Source of the DNA: Vespa crabro
Taxonomy: Eukaryota; Arthropoda; Insecta; Hymenoptera; Vespidae
Direction of reading: 5' to 3'
Length of the DNA stretch: 64,000 bases
Assembly: GCF_910589235.1 (NCBI RefSeq)
Contig: NC_060975.1
Location: 4,521,193 to 4,585,192 of the forward strand
Part shown: piece after piece, positions 30,898 through 44,002 of the stretch
Layout: each line of letters starts with the position of its first letter
Position numbering within the stretch: position 1 is the first letter of the stretch
Translations under genes and position numbers: made by a program
Notes under the pieces: generated by a model
What the model was told of the DNA's origin: nothing
Seen by the model: only the letters and a program-made list of their open reading frames with translations
Databases searched by the model: none

Positions 30898-33403
30898 TCA
30901 GAAGTGTAGAACCTTTTTAGCCTACGTACTAGTTCTGAGGTTTCTAGCAATTTATTTGCTAGAGGATTCGGATGTTTAGCTAGATGAATATTGTAGCGTT
31001 CACTGAAGTTAACAATTTTTTCCTTGACTGAGCTTTAGAATGGCTTTGTATATTATGAGCTTGTTCTCCAGACTTAACTTGGATGATCTGCCAATGAGCC
31101 AATATAGCTTTCTTACTCTTTCCTTCAGATAGGTTGTTTTTGATTGAATATGATGTTTTCACATCAGTCTTTTATCAAGTACCATATCCAAGTATTTGAT
31201 TGAATCCCTGGTTGGAATTACTGTCCCATTAATTGTCACAGGAGGGCAAGTGCCCTTTCTTAGCGTGAAGGTTACATGAACCGATTTATTTTTATTGATG
31301 TTGATTCGCCACTTTTGGCACCATTTTTCAAGCTTGTGTAGATGACATTGCAGTATTTCAGTCGCATTTTGAGGATCGCTGTTCGAAGCTAACAGAGCAG
31401 TGTCATCTGCAAATGTTGCCGTAGTTATTTCCTTTGAGGTGGGTAGATCTGCTGTGTAAATTGCATATAGTAAAGGACCGAGTACACTCTCTTGTGGGAC
31501 ACCAGATAGAAAAGGGAATGCTGTGGTGAATTGATTTAAATACTTTATTATGAATTGTCTGTCAGTGAGGTAGGATTTTACGATTGTGTAAAAAGAGTAT
31601 GGCAGAGATTTTTTGTTTGTACAGCAATCCAATGTGCCACACTTTATCAAAAGCTTGTCTAATGTCCAGAAATACTGCTGAACAGTATTTTTTCCGTTCG
31701 AGATTTTGTGATAATTGACGAGTTATACAGTGAATTTGCTCAGTTGTGGAATGACGTTTTTGAAACCCGAACTGATGCTCAGGGAAAACTGGTGCATCTA
31801 GTGTATCGAAAAGGCGACTTATTAGCATTTTTTCAAATAGCTTGGATATAGTGGATAAAAGACTGATTGGCCGATATGACGTAACTTCATGAGCTGGTTT
31901 CCCTGCTTTATGAATAAGAGTTATGATAGCTTTTTTCCAGGATGTTAGATAATAACCTAGACGTAAAATTGCGTTAAATATGGAAGTTATTAATGCTATC
32001 CCTTTCTTTGGCAATTCTTTTATTATTTTCCTGTTAATTAGGTCTTTATCTGGAGCCTTCTTTGAATTTGCGTTAGCTGCAATTGTTAATTTGACCTCCA
32101 TTGAAGTAAAGGGTTTGATTTGCGGCGACAATTGCAAAGACGCGTTCAGGAAATTCCTAATTTCTTCTTCATCGATGAGCGAAGTGGAGGCATATGGTTT
32201 AAATACATTAGTCAGATGAGAGACAAAGAGGTTTGCTTTGTCTATTGGTCTTCTTGCCCATCCACCTAGTGGTTGGCGAAGTGGCGGTATGTCTTGAGTT
32301 GGACGAATGAAGCCCTTGATAGCTTTCGAAAGTGAATAGTTTGAGTCCGCTGTGGGGGATAAGTTCATTAAAAATTTTTGGAATCCTTCATTTTTAAAGC
32401 GTTGTAGAGATCTTCTTAAAACTCTGGTAGCTTTATTTAGTTTATGCTTGTCCTCAGCTAATTTGCTATTGTGCCAGATTCTACGCAGCTTTCGTTTTTC
32501 TACAATTTTTTTCATGATATATACGGGGTAGACGTAGTCATATAAGTATTTCAATCTAGGTGTAGAGTCTCGAACAGCATCTACTATATCGCGCGTTAAG
32601 TAGTTTATTGCATGGTCAACATCGTCATTCGTCACTAATGGTGGTGATGCAACGGTATAGGAGTTGAAGGCTTCACGGAAATTATCTCAATTTGTGTGTC
32701 TATTGTATATGGAGATAGGAATGCTATTTTTAATGATGTTTGAATTTATTGTCGCTAAGATTGGAGAATGATCAGAAAAAAGGTCAAATGAGAAGTTGAC
32801 CTGGATGTATCGAGGAGATAAATTTTTGGTAATAAAGAAGTCTAGTAAGTCTGTGAGTTTATTGACATCAGTTGGCCAATATGTAGGCTCACCTGTACTA
32901 ATATGTGTCAATCTATTGATTTCTATACTTTTTAAGAGAGTTCTCCCCCTTGGGGTTACTATTCTACTGCCCCAACTATTATGTTTAGCATTAAGATCGC
33001 TTCCTGCTAAGAATCTAGAGCCTAAACTTTTAAAGAAGTAGTCGAATTCTTCTTTTTGTATATTGAGTCTAGGAGGGCAGTAAACTGCTGATATGCTAAG
33101 CAGACTGTGCCAGTCATATATTATAACACTAGTTGCCTGGATGTGGTTTTGTTTCTATAGCGCAAGCTCATAATGTTTAATATTATCTTTGATGATAATC
33201 GCTGTACCCCCATGTACCCTTCTACTGGGATGATGCGTGCAATACACCTTATACCCATATATTTTAAAATAAGTTTTATCGGTAAAATGAGTCTCAGATA
33301 CCAGCATTATTTGAATGTCTTGATATTTTAAGAAAGCTTCCAACTCAACTTTTCGTTGCATCAGACTGTTGGCATTCCAAAGAGCAATACGTAAAGTCCT
33401 CAT
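30898..33403 (-). pseudogene. Jockey ORF2: endonuclease and reverse transcriptase
   Basis: It starts at 33403 (MRTLRIALWNANSLMQRK). The endonuclease runs through LVSETHFT and GSDLNAKHNSWGS to LFSDHSPIL, in frames 33403-33155, about 33155-32911 and 32911-32687. The reverse transcriptase follows in 32635-31562 (SYRPISLLSTISKLFEKML, HQFGFQKRHSTTEQ, LDIRQAFDKVW) and 31650-31159 (GVPQESVLGPLLYAIY and the catalytic TFADDTALLAS). The C-terminal tail (KHPNPLANKLLETSELVRR) lies near 30970-30910. At least four frame changes make it non-functional. ORF2 begins immediately after the ORF1 stop. Confidence 0.88.
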
Positions 33404-34560
33404 TCATTTTTGGTGGATCAATTTATTTACAATAGCCGTTAATAGAGAAAGAAGGCTATTTATTTGTTCCGTTTGCTTTTCAATTAGTTTTTCTAACTTA
33501 TTTATATTTTCACAATTGCACGATTTATTGTTATTATTTTTTATAATAGGAGAAGTTGGACTAAGATTATTTGGTGAGTGATTGCTTCTTGTAACTGCTT
33601 GTGCATAAGAAAAGTATGGATCGATAAAACGTTGGTTATCTCTCATCGATAAAACATTGGGTTGGTCTGAGTTTAATTGTATATTTAGATTTTTTTTGTG
33701 ACTAGGTTTCGGGAATGTTTTTTCGAGCAATTCCTTATAATGAGGGCACCCTTTGTAATTTGCGCTATGGTGGCCGCCGCATAAGTGACAAGTTGGAGGA
33801 GTTTCAATGGATTTTTTACGTTCTACAGTTGGATGAGAACCTGCACATTTTACACACTTATATTGGCGATTACAGTACTTCTGGGTGTGGCCGTATCTTT
33901 GGTATCTTTTGTATTGAACTATTTCTTTCTTTTTTATGGGTGGTTCAATTTTAACTATAGTATTATTCAGTCGACTTATGTTATATATAGATTTATTGTT
34001 TGGGTTTTGTTTAAGGTCAATATAGAACATTGACAGTGGCTTGTGTGTAACTCTGTGTCAAATGTTACTAATATTAGTTACCTCATGCCCGAGCTCTTGT
34101 AATTCGTCCTTTAGATTATCCAAATCAACAGAGTGATGTACATTCCGTAGAACAACACAGAACGACCGTTTTTGTTTCAGTTGGAACGTACGAAAACTTG
34201 CGTTAGATGATTTTAATAATTTAGCAATTTTTCTATATGTATCTGCATCAGTTGGTAGAATACGAACCTTTATTATTAATTTTAAATTAATAGCTCTCTT
34301 TTTTAACGACTTCATCCAAGCATCTCGTTAATGATTGTATGTCGATTACGTCATGTACATAAATTGGAGGAGGCGGAGGTACTTTTGACAAGGTTCGATT
34401 TTCTATCATATCTATATCCGTGATTGAATTTAAGATTGAGTATCTGTTAGCGGTTGGAAGTACAGCTTCAGGTCCTGATTGCCCTTCATCACTGCCATCG
34501 TTTTCTCTTGGTCGTTTTTTGTTGTTAGGATTTGTTGCAATCTTTGAATTATTTTTTAAT
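33404..34560 (-). pseudogene. Jockey ORF1 (gag-like, zinc knuckles)
   Basis: The minus strand from about 34560 begins with a basic and polar N-terminus (KKRPRENDGSDEGQSGPEAV) and a proline-rich stretch. A segment at 34315-34058 has the feel of an RNA-recognition fold (IKVRILPTDADTYRKIAKLL, FCVVLRNVHHSVDLDNLKDE). The frame at 34030-33404 contains decayed CCHC knuckles (CVKCAGSHPT, CHLCGGHHSANYKGC; the first knuckle's leading cysteine is lost) and a coiled-coil-like end (NINKLEKLIEKQTEQINSLL). This is the usual layout of jockey ORF1 proteins, which package the element RNA. It is split by at least two frameshifts. Confidence 0.78.
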
Positions 34561-34600
34561 GAAGAACTAGTTAAAAAATAATCTCAGAGATAAATAAATA

Positions 34601-34765
34601 TGGAGCAACGAACAGAAATTTTGTACCAGTTACAGACTAAAAATATTTACATATTTTAATTACAGAATTAAAAATATTTATTGTTTTAAATATTTTAATG
34701 AGTTTAGTTCCTAGGCACTATTCAGAGTTATTGGATCAAAGATCAAAGCATAAAAACATCATATT
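34601..34765. other. Spacer with a frame that continues beyond piggyBac H
   Basis: AT-rich. The plus-strand frame from about 34705 (TIQSYWIKDQSIKTSY) stays open across the empty TTAA site into the sequence right of piggyBac H. See the entry at 36858. Confidence 0.4.
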
Positions 34766-36857
34766 TTAACCACTTGCGGTGCAAAGAAATTCACGGTTGC
34801 GCGTGCCAGAACAGTAGAGTGCAGATCATTTCGGGGCGCGTTCAGGCAGCGTTTGGAAAGTTCCAGAAGAGAATACAAAGACACATCAAATGACGATAAA
34901 ATTACATATGTATGAATATTAAATTTATTTATTAATAATCTTGTAAAGTGTGATATTTTTCAAAACAGCTTGGAATGTGTAACGCTACAAGACATTTTTT
35001 ACACTTTCACGTAGTTTCACTCCGATTTTTATATTTAGCGCACACTACACACCTCCGTAGTGGATTCTTTTTTTGGCCTTTGTAGGCTGTATATTTCTTG
35101 GAAAATATCCCCATTGCTTCGCTTGTAAGCGATCCGGAACGTTTCCAGCAGATATCCTTCTACGTTTTTGGTTATCAGGAAGACATACAATTTCTAAAAT
35201 TTGTTCGGCTACATCAATTCGAAACTTCGAAAAAGAATACTTTTTACATTTTGATATTTCCATTTTTTTGCGATATAAAATATAAGAATTGAGTAGTTCC
35301 ATATCCGCTATGTAAAAAAATATTTTTTTATAACTTTTAACATATTTTCTCATTAATTTAAAAGACGATAAATAATTGTCTTGTAGATCCACTCCACCCA
35401 TACCCTCATTGTATTCCAAAATGATGTTGGGCTTTGTTATAGGGCTATTATTATTTTTTCCACCTCTTTTTTTCCACTTCGACCATCTCAATTTTTGTAT
35501 GTTTCGTAGATATTACATATATATCTTTTTTGTCTTTCCATTTTGCAATAAAAATTCCATTACACAAGCGCGATATCACGTCAGATCGTTTTAGTTTTGC
35601 AGCTGCGAGTTGTTTAGGCATATTCTTCCTATTGCATCTTACTGTTCCTATGGTGTTAATTTTTATAGTCTGTAGCTTTTGAAATAGGCTTGCCGAAGAA
35701 TACCAATTGTCCAAAAATAGAGTATGCCCGTTACCAGCTAGTACTGTGGACATAAACATTGTCACATTTTCAGATGCACTTACATTCGTATTTCTGCCTA
35801 AATCTTGACCAGTGTAGATTTGAATTGAATGCAATAGCCCGACTTGGATTCACATAATTTATAAAATTTCACTCCAAAGCATGCTTTTTTGGACGGATTA
35901 TACTGTTTGTACGACATCCGACCCGTACTTCATTAGCGATTCATCTAACGAAATGTATTCCGCGGGAGTGTAAATATTTTAAAATTTCTCATTGAAATAT
36001 TCAATTACACTTCGCATTTTACATAAAAGATCGTCATTATTTTATGCAACTTCGTTGTCAGTAAAATGCAAAAAGCGTGAAATTTGGTCAAATCTCCAAT
36101 ACGGCATTATTTTTCGAAATATTGGTGTCTCGATTGCGCTTCTTTTTTGACCAATATGACTGCACAGTTGGTTTTTTGATTTGCGATATCAAAATGCACA
36201 AAGCAAAATAAGCATGTACTTCATCTATATTGATGTCCCACCAAATGTCTTCAAACTTTTGTAATTTGCGGTTTTCATTTTGATGTCTTTGACTAGCGTA
36301 ACGATTGGTTTCTTTCACAATAATTTTCCAAAAGTTTTCCGCTAATACTCCACTTGTCATTTGCAAAGCTGTGACATTTTGCCCAACTAGAATATTTATT
36401 CTAGATATTCTCGAATATCTCCATACTTTAGTTATATTTTCCGTATCTTTCCATATCCACTTCTGGGATGAAACATTTCTTTCCCTATTCTCATTCTGAA
36501 CTTCTTTCTTGCCGTTAGGTATAATTCTACGCCGATTCCGAAGTGTAAAAACAATTTCTTCTAAATCGCTGTCAGATTCTACATTGTCTTGTCTTCTCCT
36601 TTTGTTTGTACAAATAATATCACTGGCTTTACTATTATTTTCCATTTTACATTCTGAGGTCAATACTGATAACTTACACGATGAAGTGCAAGCAGAAACT
36701 GTGCCTCGGTAAAGAATTTCATTAACAGTTAACGTGTCACGCACGTCATTTTTCTTTCTGCAACCATCGCATGACAACGTGTGTAACACGTCGCTGGCGT
36801 TCTGGTAACAGAAGCATCTCAACGTGCGTGGCACATATTTCCATCGCAAGTGGTTAA
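34766..36857 (-). mobile_element. piggyBac element H with TTAA ends
   Basis: TTAA lies at 34766-34769 and 36854-36857. The ends read inward as CCACTTGCGGTGC and CCACTTGCGATGG, an inverted repeat of at least 9 bp. The element is about 2.1 kb, a full-length size for piggyBac. Near the right end a region rich in AACGTG/CACGT motifs (36735-36830) looks like subterminal repeats. It is a different subfamily from elements A, C and D. Confidence 0.85.
34932..36645 (-). pseudogene. piggyBac transposase (element H), full-length but frameshifted
   Basis: It starts at the ATG at 36645 (MENNSKASDIICTNKRRRQ). The N-terminus has an acidic SDSDLEEIV stretch, then KIIVKETNRYASQRHQ and VHAYFALCILISQIKKP, open to about 36088. 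After shifts, the first catalytic context ISLDESLMKYG appears near 35950. The frame at 35834-35451 holds LFLDNWYSSASLF (second aspartate) and CNRKNMPKQL. The frame at 35491-35045 holds NEGMGGVDLQDNYLSS (third). The Cys-rich domain is nearly intact (RRCVVCAKYK, CKKCLVALHIPSCFEKYH) with one in-frame stop, ending at 34932-34934. All functional parts exist but in several frames. Confidence 0.85.
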
Positions 36858-37410
36858 ACGATTTACATCGAGAAGATAGTTTGGTTGTTGATTTGGACAT
36901 TGAAGATAACACGATAATCGATAGCCGAGTGATCATAGATAAGACTAAAGTCCGAGGAAAAGTCCAAATCGTCAAATAGAATAGATTTTGTAAAATACGA
37001 GACCGGATTATATGGTGGAAGAAGAACTTATTCCATTAAAAGATGTTTTGGATTTGTTTCATACACCAAATATATTAAACACCGACGTAAACATAAATAC
37101 ATTTGAGCAAACAAGTCCTACGATAAAGGCTTTATTTATCATAGGTAAGATCATTGATCAAGCGAAGGGAACTGATGAACAAATTGGTCATCAAAGTACG
37201 AACGAAGAACAAGACGATGAAATTGACGGTGACGTTCTTGAATTATCAAAAAAAATATCTACGAACGAAAAACCACAAATGGAATCGGACAATCTACATC
37301 ATCATGTATTTGTGTGCAGAAAGATATAAGAATCAAAGAAGAGGAAACAGCAACAAATAAAAAATTACAAGAAGAAATGAAAAGATTACGACAGGAAGCG
37401 AATTAGTTTC
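36858..37410 (+). pseudogene. Unrecognised coding-like sequence flanking piggyBac H
   Basis: Immediately right of the piggyBac the plus strand reads DLHREDSLVVDLDIEDNTII to a stop at about 36977, continuous in frame with the sequence left of the element. A second frame (37012-37329) encodes 105 acidic residues starting MVEEELIPLKDVLDLFHTPN. A further frame gives ETATNKKLQEEMKRLRQEAN, a coiled-coil-like end at 37406, before AT-rich sequence with AATAAA motifs at 37438 and 37462. This looks like the 3' part of a decayed gene or gene copy. I cannot name the family. Confidence 0.35.
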
Positions 37411-40400
37411 GTCTGTACCGAGAAAAACATAATATTGAATAAAACATAATATTTCACTTTCAATAAATTTTGTTTCTGTAGTTTCAGATATGTAAGTAAA
37501 ATATTGACAAATTCTAAAGTATATAAGCTATATTTAAAAAAACTTAATAATATAAATATTTTCAAAGTTATTTTCTCTCTCCTCCCTCTCTCCCAAATTT
37601 GATTTTTATCAAAGAATGCAACAATTTGCACAATAATAGATTAGAATACATTTTGATATAATTTCATTGCAACTCTTTCTCCTATATAAGAAAGTGTATG
37701 AATATAAACAAAAATAAAAAATGCCTGTAAAATTTAAATTTTGTTATGATTCAAAAGAATAAAGAAGAAACTATCTTTTATCTCTATTAGAAATATATAA
37801 AATCTACATATGCAACATACATACGTGGCAACATACATGTTGGAATATTTATGTCAATAGATTTATGATATTGCCAACAGATCGAAAGTATCGAAATATT
37901 TAACATTACGACGATTAGGGTGCTCTATAAATAAAAAATATATTGAATGTAGTGATATAATATGTAATGATGGATTTACACACAGGCGATAGAAACGATT
38001 ACATCAGATCCCGTAACATAGAGCCATCACACAACTAAGTAAATTTATGTTACATAGTAAATTTAATGTAATATTTGTTGATCGATAAATAAATTTTATA
38101 TCTATGTTTGTTACTATAATCCAATTCGATCAAAATATTTTTTGTTACGTCATTCATATAAACAATTGAAAGAAGAAAATTGTATTGTGTAAAATTGATT
38201 TACTTTAATACCTTTGATGTCTCAAGCAGCTTAAAGGTTAAATTCGCCTACAAGAGTATATATTTTTTATCAATATTTTCATATTTACTGACAAAGAAAT
38301 CAATAACAAAAATGTATAATACTCCAAAAGTTTTTCCTTGAAAATGCTGTCTATCACTATCTTTTGTTACCTCATTATTTTGTTTAATTACTTTATGTCA
38401 CTTGTTTCACATTTATCTTGAATATAAAAAATGTACTTGTTTTTAATATTCTCCAACTAACTTTATAAATATTTGATAGAATCTTTTGATTTTTGTATTC
38501 CTTTTTAATCCTAGTTGTGCACATCTCAAAATAATTTAAAGTTGTGTACTTGGGGTGCGCTACACCACAGGCACTTTGAAAGCTTTTATATAGAACAGTC
38601 ATGTATACAGAATGAATAATTTTGAATTAAAAAAAATACTGTTCATTCTTTGAAACAATTTTCTTTTATTAATCATGGCGTAAAAGGAAGGTAACCTCTA
38701 CATCTTTTGCTAAATTGCAGATTGATAAGTTTGTCATTTCCTGAGTCAAATTTCAAACATAGATATACGATGATTTTTTGAGTGAATTAACAAATCGATT
38801 TCTTCTTACCTTCGTTTAGCGTGTTAAATTCTGATTTCAATACAAGAAGATTTCAATACAAAAAAGTTGACTAGATACGATTCCTTGTAAAAAGAAACGC
38901 GTTATGATCCTTGCAACGGAGACAAAGTAACTTTCTTCGTTTCTTTCTTTCCTTCTCTTTCCTATTTCTCTTATTGTTTTTCTTCTTCTTCGCTTGTTCC
39001 TTTGTTCGCTCTTTAAATGATTTTTTCGTCCTTCCCTATAATACAGTCAACTACAAGAGTGCACAGAACCAAGGTAGCCGTTTATCCGTTACCCTGAGAG
39101 TAACCAAGCAGGGAAAATCTAAGAAAACTCTATCCTAGCAACTTTTTACAGAAACAAATTCTGTTAGAAATCTGGGTTCATAGAAATACTTTTCTTCGTG
39201 TCTTTCATTAATATTATCTGTCTCTCTCTGTCTCTCTTTTTTATCTCTTTCTTTTAACTTATACTTTTTATCAGATAAAAAATCGAAGCAAAAAATTTAT
39301 ACAAATGATTTATCATAGTAAATTTTATTATCATAATGATTTGAGTGTTTGATAAACAATTGCGAGATCAAAATCATCAAGGAACTTTTTATACAAACTG
39401 ATTTCTTTAAAAACTTTGTAATTACTTTATATGAAATAATTAAAAAAACGAACAAACAAACAAACCGAGGTAAAAAAATGTATACGAAAAATAATAGCAA
39501 ATTTTATTGGCTACAATGTATTCTTGATAATATTGGATAGAGAAAGAGTAATGCGAGATCAAATAATTATGAAGAACATTTTATAGAAAAAGATTTTATG
39601 TAATAAAATGAAAAATTTATATGAAATAAAAATAATTTAAGATAAAAAATTAACTAATTAAAATGTCCTCTCGATCCAAAGGGACAGAGTAATGTATAAG
39701 AGACTTGAATTATTCGAAAAATAGAAGTATATAAATAATAATAATATATATCCTTGGGATATTTACTACAATTGGAATATATCCAGTAAGCCAAGTCATG
39801 AAGTTATCGAACGAATACAATTTGTCATGACGTATCGTACAAATTTCTATCGAAAACATGGTCATCGTTAATGCGTGACTTCGACATTAAAGTTGGGTGA
39901 AATAAAAGTTTGATTCATAAAGATTGATGATTTTTCCTTTCTCGATTTTGGAAGATCTTGGAGTTATGGCAATAAATTATAATGGGGTAATAGATATTGT
40001 GAAACTGTAAGGTATTAGTATTGATTTGTTTGAGATCATGAGTGATTTTCCCATTTTATATTTATTATCGATTCGTTTCTGAAATCGAGATGTTTATTAT
40101 TACCATATGTAGAAATCACAATAGTCAACTTAATCATTAAGGATTTTATGTTATGACTATTATATTAAATACAAAAGAACGTTTAACATATACAGAAATA
40201 TTTTATGCTTATTCTTACGTACTTTTCTTTTTTTTGTATACATTGTGTTGTGTGTACGTTTGTTTTATTGTTTATAAAGTATATTTATAACATATTCCGT
40301 AGATTTATAACGAATTAGACTATAAATACATTTAATTATTTTTATATACCTATACATATATCTTCAAAAATCTGCATAGATACGTATTCTTTTCTTGACA

Positions 40401-40523
40401 GTGGATGCTCTCTTTTTTTATTTGTGCTACATATATATATTTAACAAATAAATATTTATTTAGTTTGTAAAAGTATAAAAATGTGAAAAGACGAAAAATC
40501 GATGAATTTAAAATGAGAAAGAG

Positions 40524-40530
<7 letters not shown>

Positions 40531-40588
<58 letters not shown>
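40531..40588. repeat. (GA)n microsatellite
   Basis: About 29 uninterrupted GA dinucleotides, preceded by imperfect GA-rich sequence. Confidence 0.95.
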
Positions 40589-40589
<1 letters not shown>

Positions 40590-41616
40590 CTATGAAAAAT
40601 TCAAAATAAAACCTTGAACTTGTTTATTAATTGTTATTTAAGATTTCCAATATTAAAAAGAAGATAAATAAAAATAAATAAATAAAAAGCAAGGATACGT
40701 TAATCGTTAGAACATTTTCAACGCGAACGTATAACTTTTTAGAAAAATGTTGTAAGGCGTTATAATAACCGATATTTAATTACTTCCTAAATCATAACAA
40801 AGACGACCTTTTTGATAAATAGGAAACTAATTGCAAAGTTTTCCAGAAGGCACTTCAATTTTTTAAGAGACTGTATACCGACTTATACCATTTTTTCTCT
40901 CCTACCTGCTGTTCGAATTAAACGAAATGCAGTTTAAAACCGAGAAGAGTGTCCCAAGGAAAGCAAGTATTTTCAATTGCATTAAAAGCGACAAACGGAA
41001 ACGGAACTGAATAGAACGAAACAGAAATAAACGTCGTTGTGAAATTCTCGATAGAGTATATCAAACTATATTACACATGGTGTAAACGTTAATGTTATAA
41101 ATGATATGTTAAAAAATAGCATGTGACCTCCGATTTTTGTAGCTAAACATTGGCGAAACATGGTCGTTCGACAGTGTATTTATATTTAAACGATATCTAA
41201 ATTGTGTTATTAAAAAAAACGTAAACCTGAAAATAATAAAGAAACGTAAAAATATATAGAAGCAGTGACCTGTAACTTTTTAATATAAAATTAATATTAA
41301 TATAAAATTATTATATAAAATTTAGCATAATGTGATTATACAATATAAGATTGATATTTAAATGTGATATCACAAAAATTATTATAAAATCATAAAAATA
41401 GTTTGGAAGCTTATTTTATTATATATATTTTTGTACTTAAGTTTTCTTTAAAGACAGAGTTTTTGAGAGGCATAAATTATAAGTTTAGGATAGGGTTGTA
41501 AATGCACGCTGAACGAACAAGTTCACCAGATAGTTACAGAAATATTCTTCAAAAATAAGTTTAGAGGTAATGAATAAATGCTTAGGAATCTATGTGTAGG
41601 AATCTAGATTTAAGAA

Positions 41617-41812
41617 TGTTGTGGGTAGTATTTTGTACATAGACATAGTGTTAAAAGTAGATAAGTGTATGACCGAGCGGAGTGAGTGGCCCAAGTTGTA
41701 AGTAAGATACCTAATTGTAAGTGACAGAAGGGATAGTCCAAAACCGGAATCAATGTACGACAGATCTCTGTTTTATTCATTTGTTCTTTTTGCTTTAAAT
41801 AAATAATCAACA
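41617..41812 (+). repeat. Possible solo LTR
   Basis: A 196-bp block begins TGTTGTGGG and ends ATCAACA, giving the TG...CA ends and short inverted repeat of an LTR, with AATAAA just before its end and a GC-richer core (GACCGAGCGGAGTGAGTGG). No target duplication is visible, so this is tentative. Confidence 0.25.
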
Positions 41813-42411
41813 CTTATAATATTTCCTTGGCCTATAATTTCTTTTACAGATAATATTAACATCATATATCTATCCTGGTATCCATTATATCTTTTAATAC
41901 TATATTATAAAAATAATTGTCGCATATAGAAAACCAACGCGGTAAACGATATCTGTGAATGAAAGTTTTAAAAGAGACTGTAGCACATACGAAACGTATT
42001 GTAAAAGAGCAATGGGACGACTGAAACCGATGACATAAACGGCTAATAGATAAGCCTGCATGTTTACACAAGCAGAGCCAGATAAGGCCATTGATAGCGC
42101 AATGAGAAAGAAACTAATACAATGGAAATGCAAACTATAGACTCGTATTTGAAATAGGATAACGTGCAAAAAATCCAAAATTGGTTATAAATAATCATTT
42201 ATATCATCAACAAATAATAAATGATGTATGTTAATTAATGTAACATTCTTAGTAAATGGAAAATAGAAAATCAAAACCTATCTTATTGTTTGCAAGTATT
42301 TAATAGAATTCCCGTTAGAGAAACGACAGATTTTACTGTTAAATAAAATTAATTCAATCTACAATACGTCATCAGATATAGTTTAAAGAATTATAAAACG
42401 TCGATATTTCA

Positions 42412-42670
42412 GGCGTCAAAAATAACAAAACATACTAAAAAATCAGACAAGCCCAAAGATAAAAAGGTTTCGAAAGATTCATCATCAAATGAAAATTTTT
42501 CTGATTTTAGCAAAATAGTTTAAAAAAAGTTTAGAGGATAAAGATAATATTGAATGCGTTGAGTGTCAGATGGAAGTCAGCTGTATATTGAAACAAGATA
42601 ACTGGATTCAATGTGTGAAATTTGATAAAAGGTTTTACGAAGGATGTTTAACATTTTTGGTTTTATGTGA
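42412..42670 (+). pseudogene. pogo/Tigger-like transposase C-terminal fragment
   Basis: After a possible splice acceptor (TATTTCAG before 42415), the plus strand reads KSDKPKDKKVSKDSSSNENF and then, after stops and a shift, ECVECQMEVSC, NWIQCVK and FYEGC. The C-x2-C ... W-I-Q-C ... C spacing resembles the cysteine-rich tail found at the end of some insect pogo-like transposases. The catalytic domain is absent. The family call is from pattern only. The fragment could also be the end of a PHD-like host domain. Confidence 0.4.
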
Positions 42671-44002
42671 TCTTTATTGAAAAGTTTTATGTGAGTAGAA
42701 GAAATAATTTTTCTTCTTCTTATTTTTAAAATCTTCTTTCTATTTAGACCATAAAACCCTAAAGCATTTTTTTATTTTTTTACAAAAATCTAGAATTATT
42801 TTTTAGTTTTATTTTAATATTACAATTTCGCGTGTATCTACTTTTATAAATATATCTTTCTGTTTTAGATATCAATTTATCATTTTTGGCTACGTAGAAT
42901 TCGATTGCATGTTCGTCAGTTTGTCTATTTAAATAATTGAAATAAAATTGTATATTAAGACATTAATTGATAAGATATATCATATTATAAATATAATTAT
43001 TATAAATGAAATAAAATTAAAATAAAACAAAATGATTATATAAATTTAAGGAAAATAATTTATCATTTTTTCTATTACGTTTTTGATTCATTATTGCGTG
43101 ATTCATATATATCGAAAATCTATTGTTTGCTACTTGATTGAAAAATTATTATTTAATTTATTATTAGTATCTTTTTTAATTATAATAAAACGATAAGTTG
43201 CAATTAGAACTCCATGAAGTGTATTAGAAATAATAAATAAAATTTTAATTTGCTTATTATCATAGAACATTTCAAAAGCAAAAATTAATTTCTCCATGAT
43301 AACTTTGTACTTACTATAAATGAAATATGAATAATCATGAATTTGCCCAGGTAATTTTTTCGTAATCTCTTAATAATAAAATAATTTTCGTAATCTCTTA
43401 ATAATAAAATAATCTCTTAAGCTTTATATTATTATTGATTATTGTAAAATAAAGAACAAGACACATGTCATAAAAAGAGAGATACATTTCAGACATTATC
43501 CGAAATTAATGTGATTTTCATAATATATGTTATTTAATACTATTTCATAATTTTATGATTCAAATGATTTTTTGAAAGAGTAAACGGAATACATACTAAT
43601 ATTTTTCATTGTATACCTTACAGAAGTGAGGACAATGATGAAATTGAAACCTATTTTCATGAAATGCTTAAAAAATGAAAGATGTTCCATTTTTACAACG
43701 AATATTAGAGTAAGTATTTTATGTGACACATTTATTATATCTATTTTATCTATATTTGTGTAATAATTTTATGTTTTAAATAAATAAAAAAATCTATGAA
43801 GGGATTTTTTAAAGATATTTTTATCAATTTTTAAATACTATCAGGGGTATTAAGACTAAAAAATATAAAAGAAATAGAATATGCTGTCATAACTCTTACC
43901 AACTAATTCAAATATCTGTGGTGATCTTAATTCTAAAATATAAAGATAGTTTTAAATTTGCTATTGCCTCTTTTACCAGATACCCAACTATTAACAATTC
44001 TG
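42671..44002. other. AT-rich non-coding interval
   Basis: No gene is recognised. There is a duplicated phrase around 43363-43412 (TTTTCGTAATCTCTTAATAA twice). At 43613-43676 a possible acceptor (ACCTTACAG) precedes a short acidic open stretch (EDNDEIETYFHEMLKK) that may relate to the fragment at 42412. Confidence 0.45.

Larger units (their letters stand above)
30898..34600 (-). mobile_element. Jockey-clade non-LTR retrotransposon, decayed
   Basis: A minus-strand LINE with an RRM-like and zinc-knuckle ORF1 (34560-33404) and an endonuclease plus reverse transcriptase ORF2 (33403-30898). The 3' end lies near 30898, adjoining the mariner. No poly(A) tail or duplication is visible there, so the 3' end may have been lost. 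The base composition is AT-rich like the surroundings, unlike the R1-clade copies, which fits an older insertion. Confidence 0.8.
37411..42400. other. AT-rich non-coding interval with microsatellites
   Basis: No convincing gene is visible. It contains a pyrimidine-rich patch at 38930-39000, many short AT repeats, and a (GA)n microsatellite at 40531-40588. Short ORFs here look like chance frames. The interval could include introns or UTRs of an unseen host gene, but there is nothing to anchor that. Confidence 0.6.

Noticed and set aside
36646..36975. N-terminal extension of the piggyBac H transposase beyond the ATG at 36645
   Set aside because: The open frame runs past the TTAA end of the element at 36857 into flanking DNA, so the upstream ATGs cannot be the original start.
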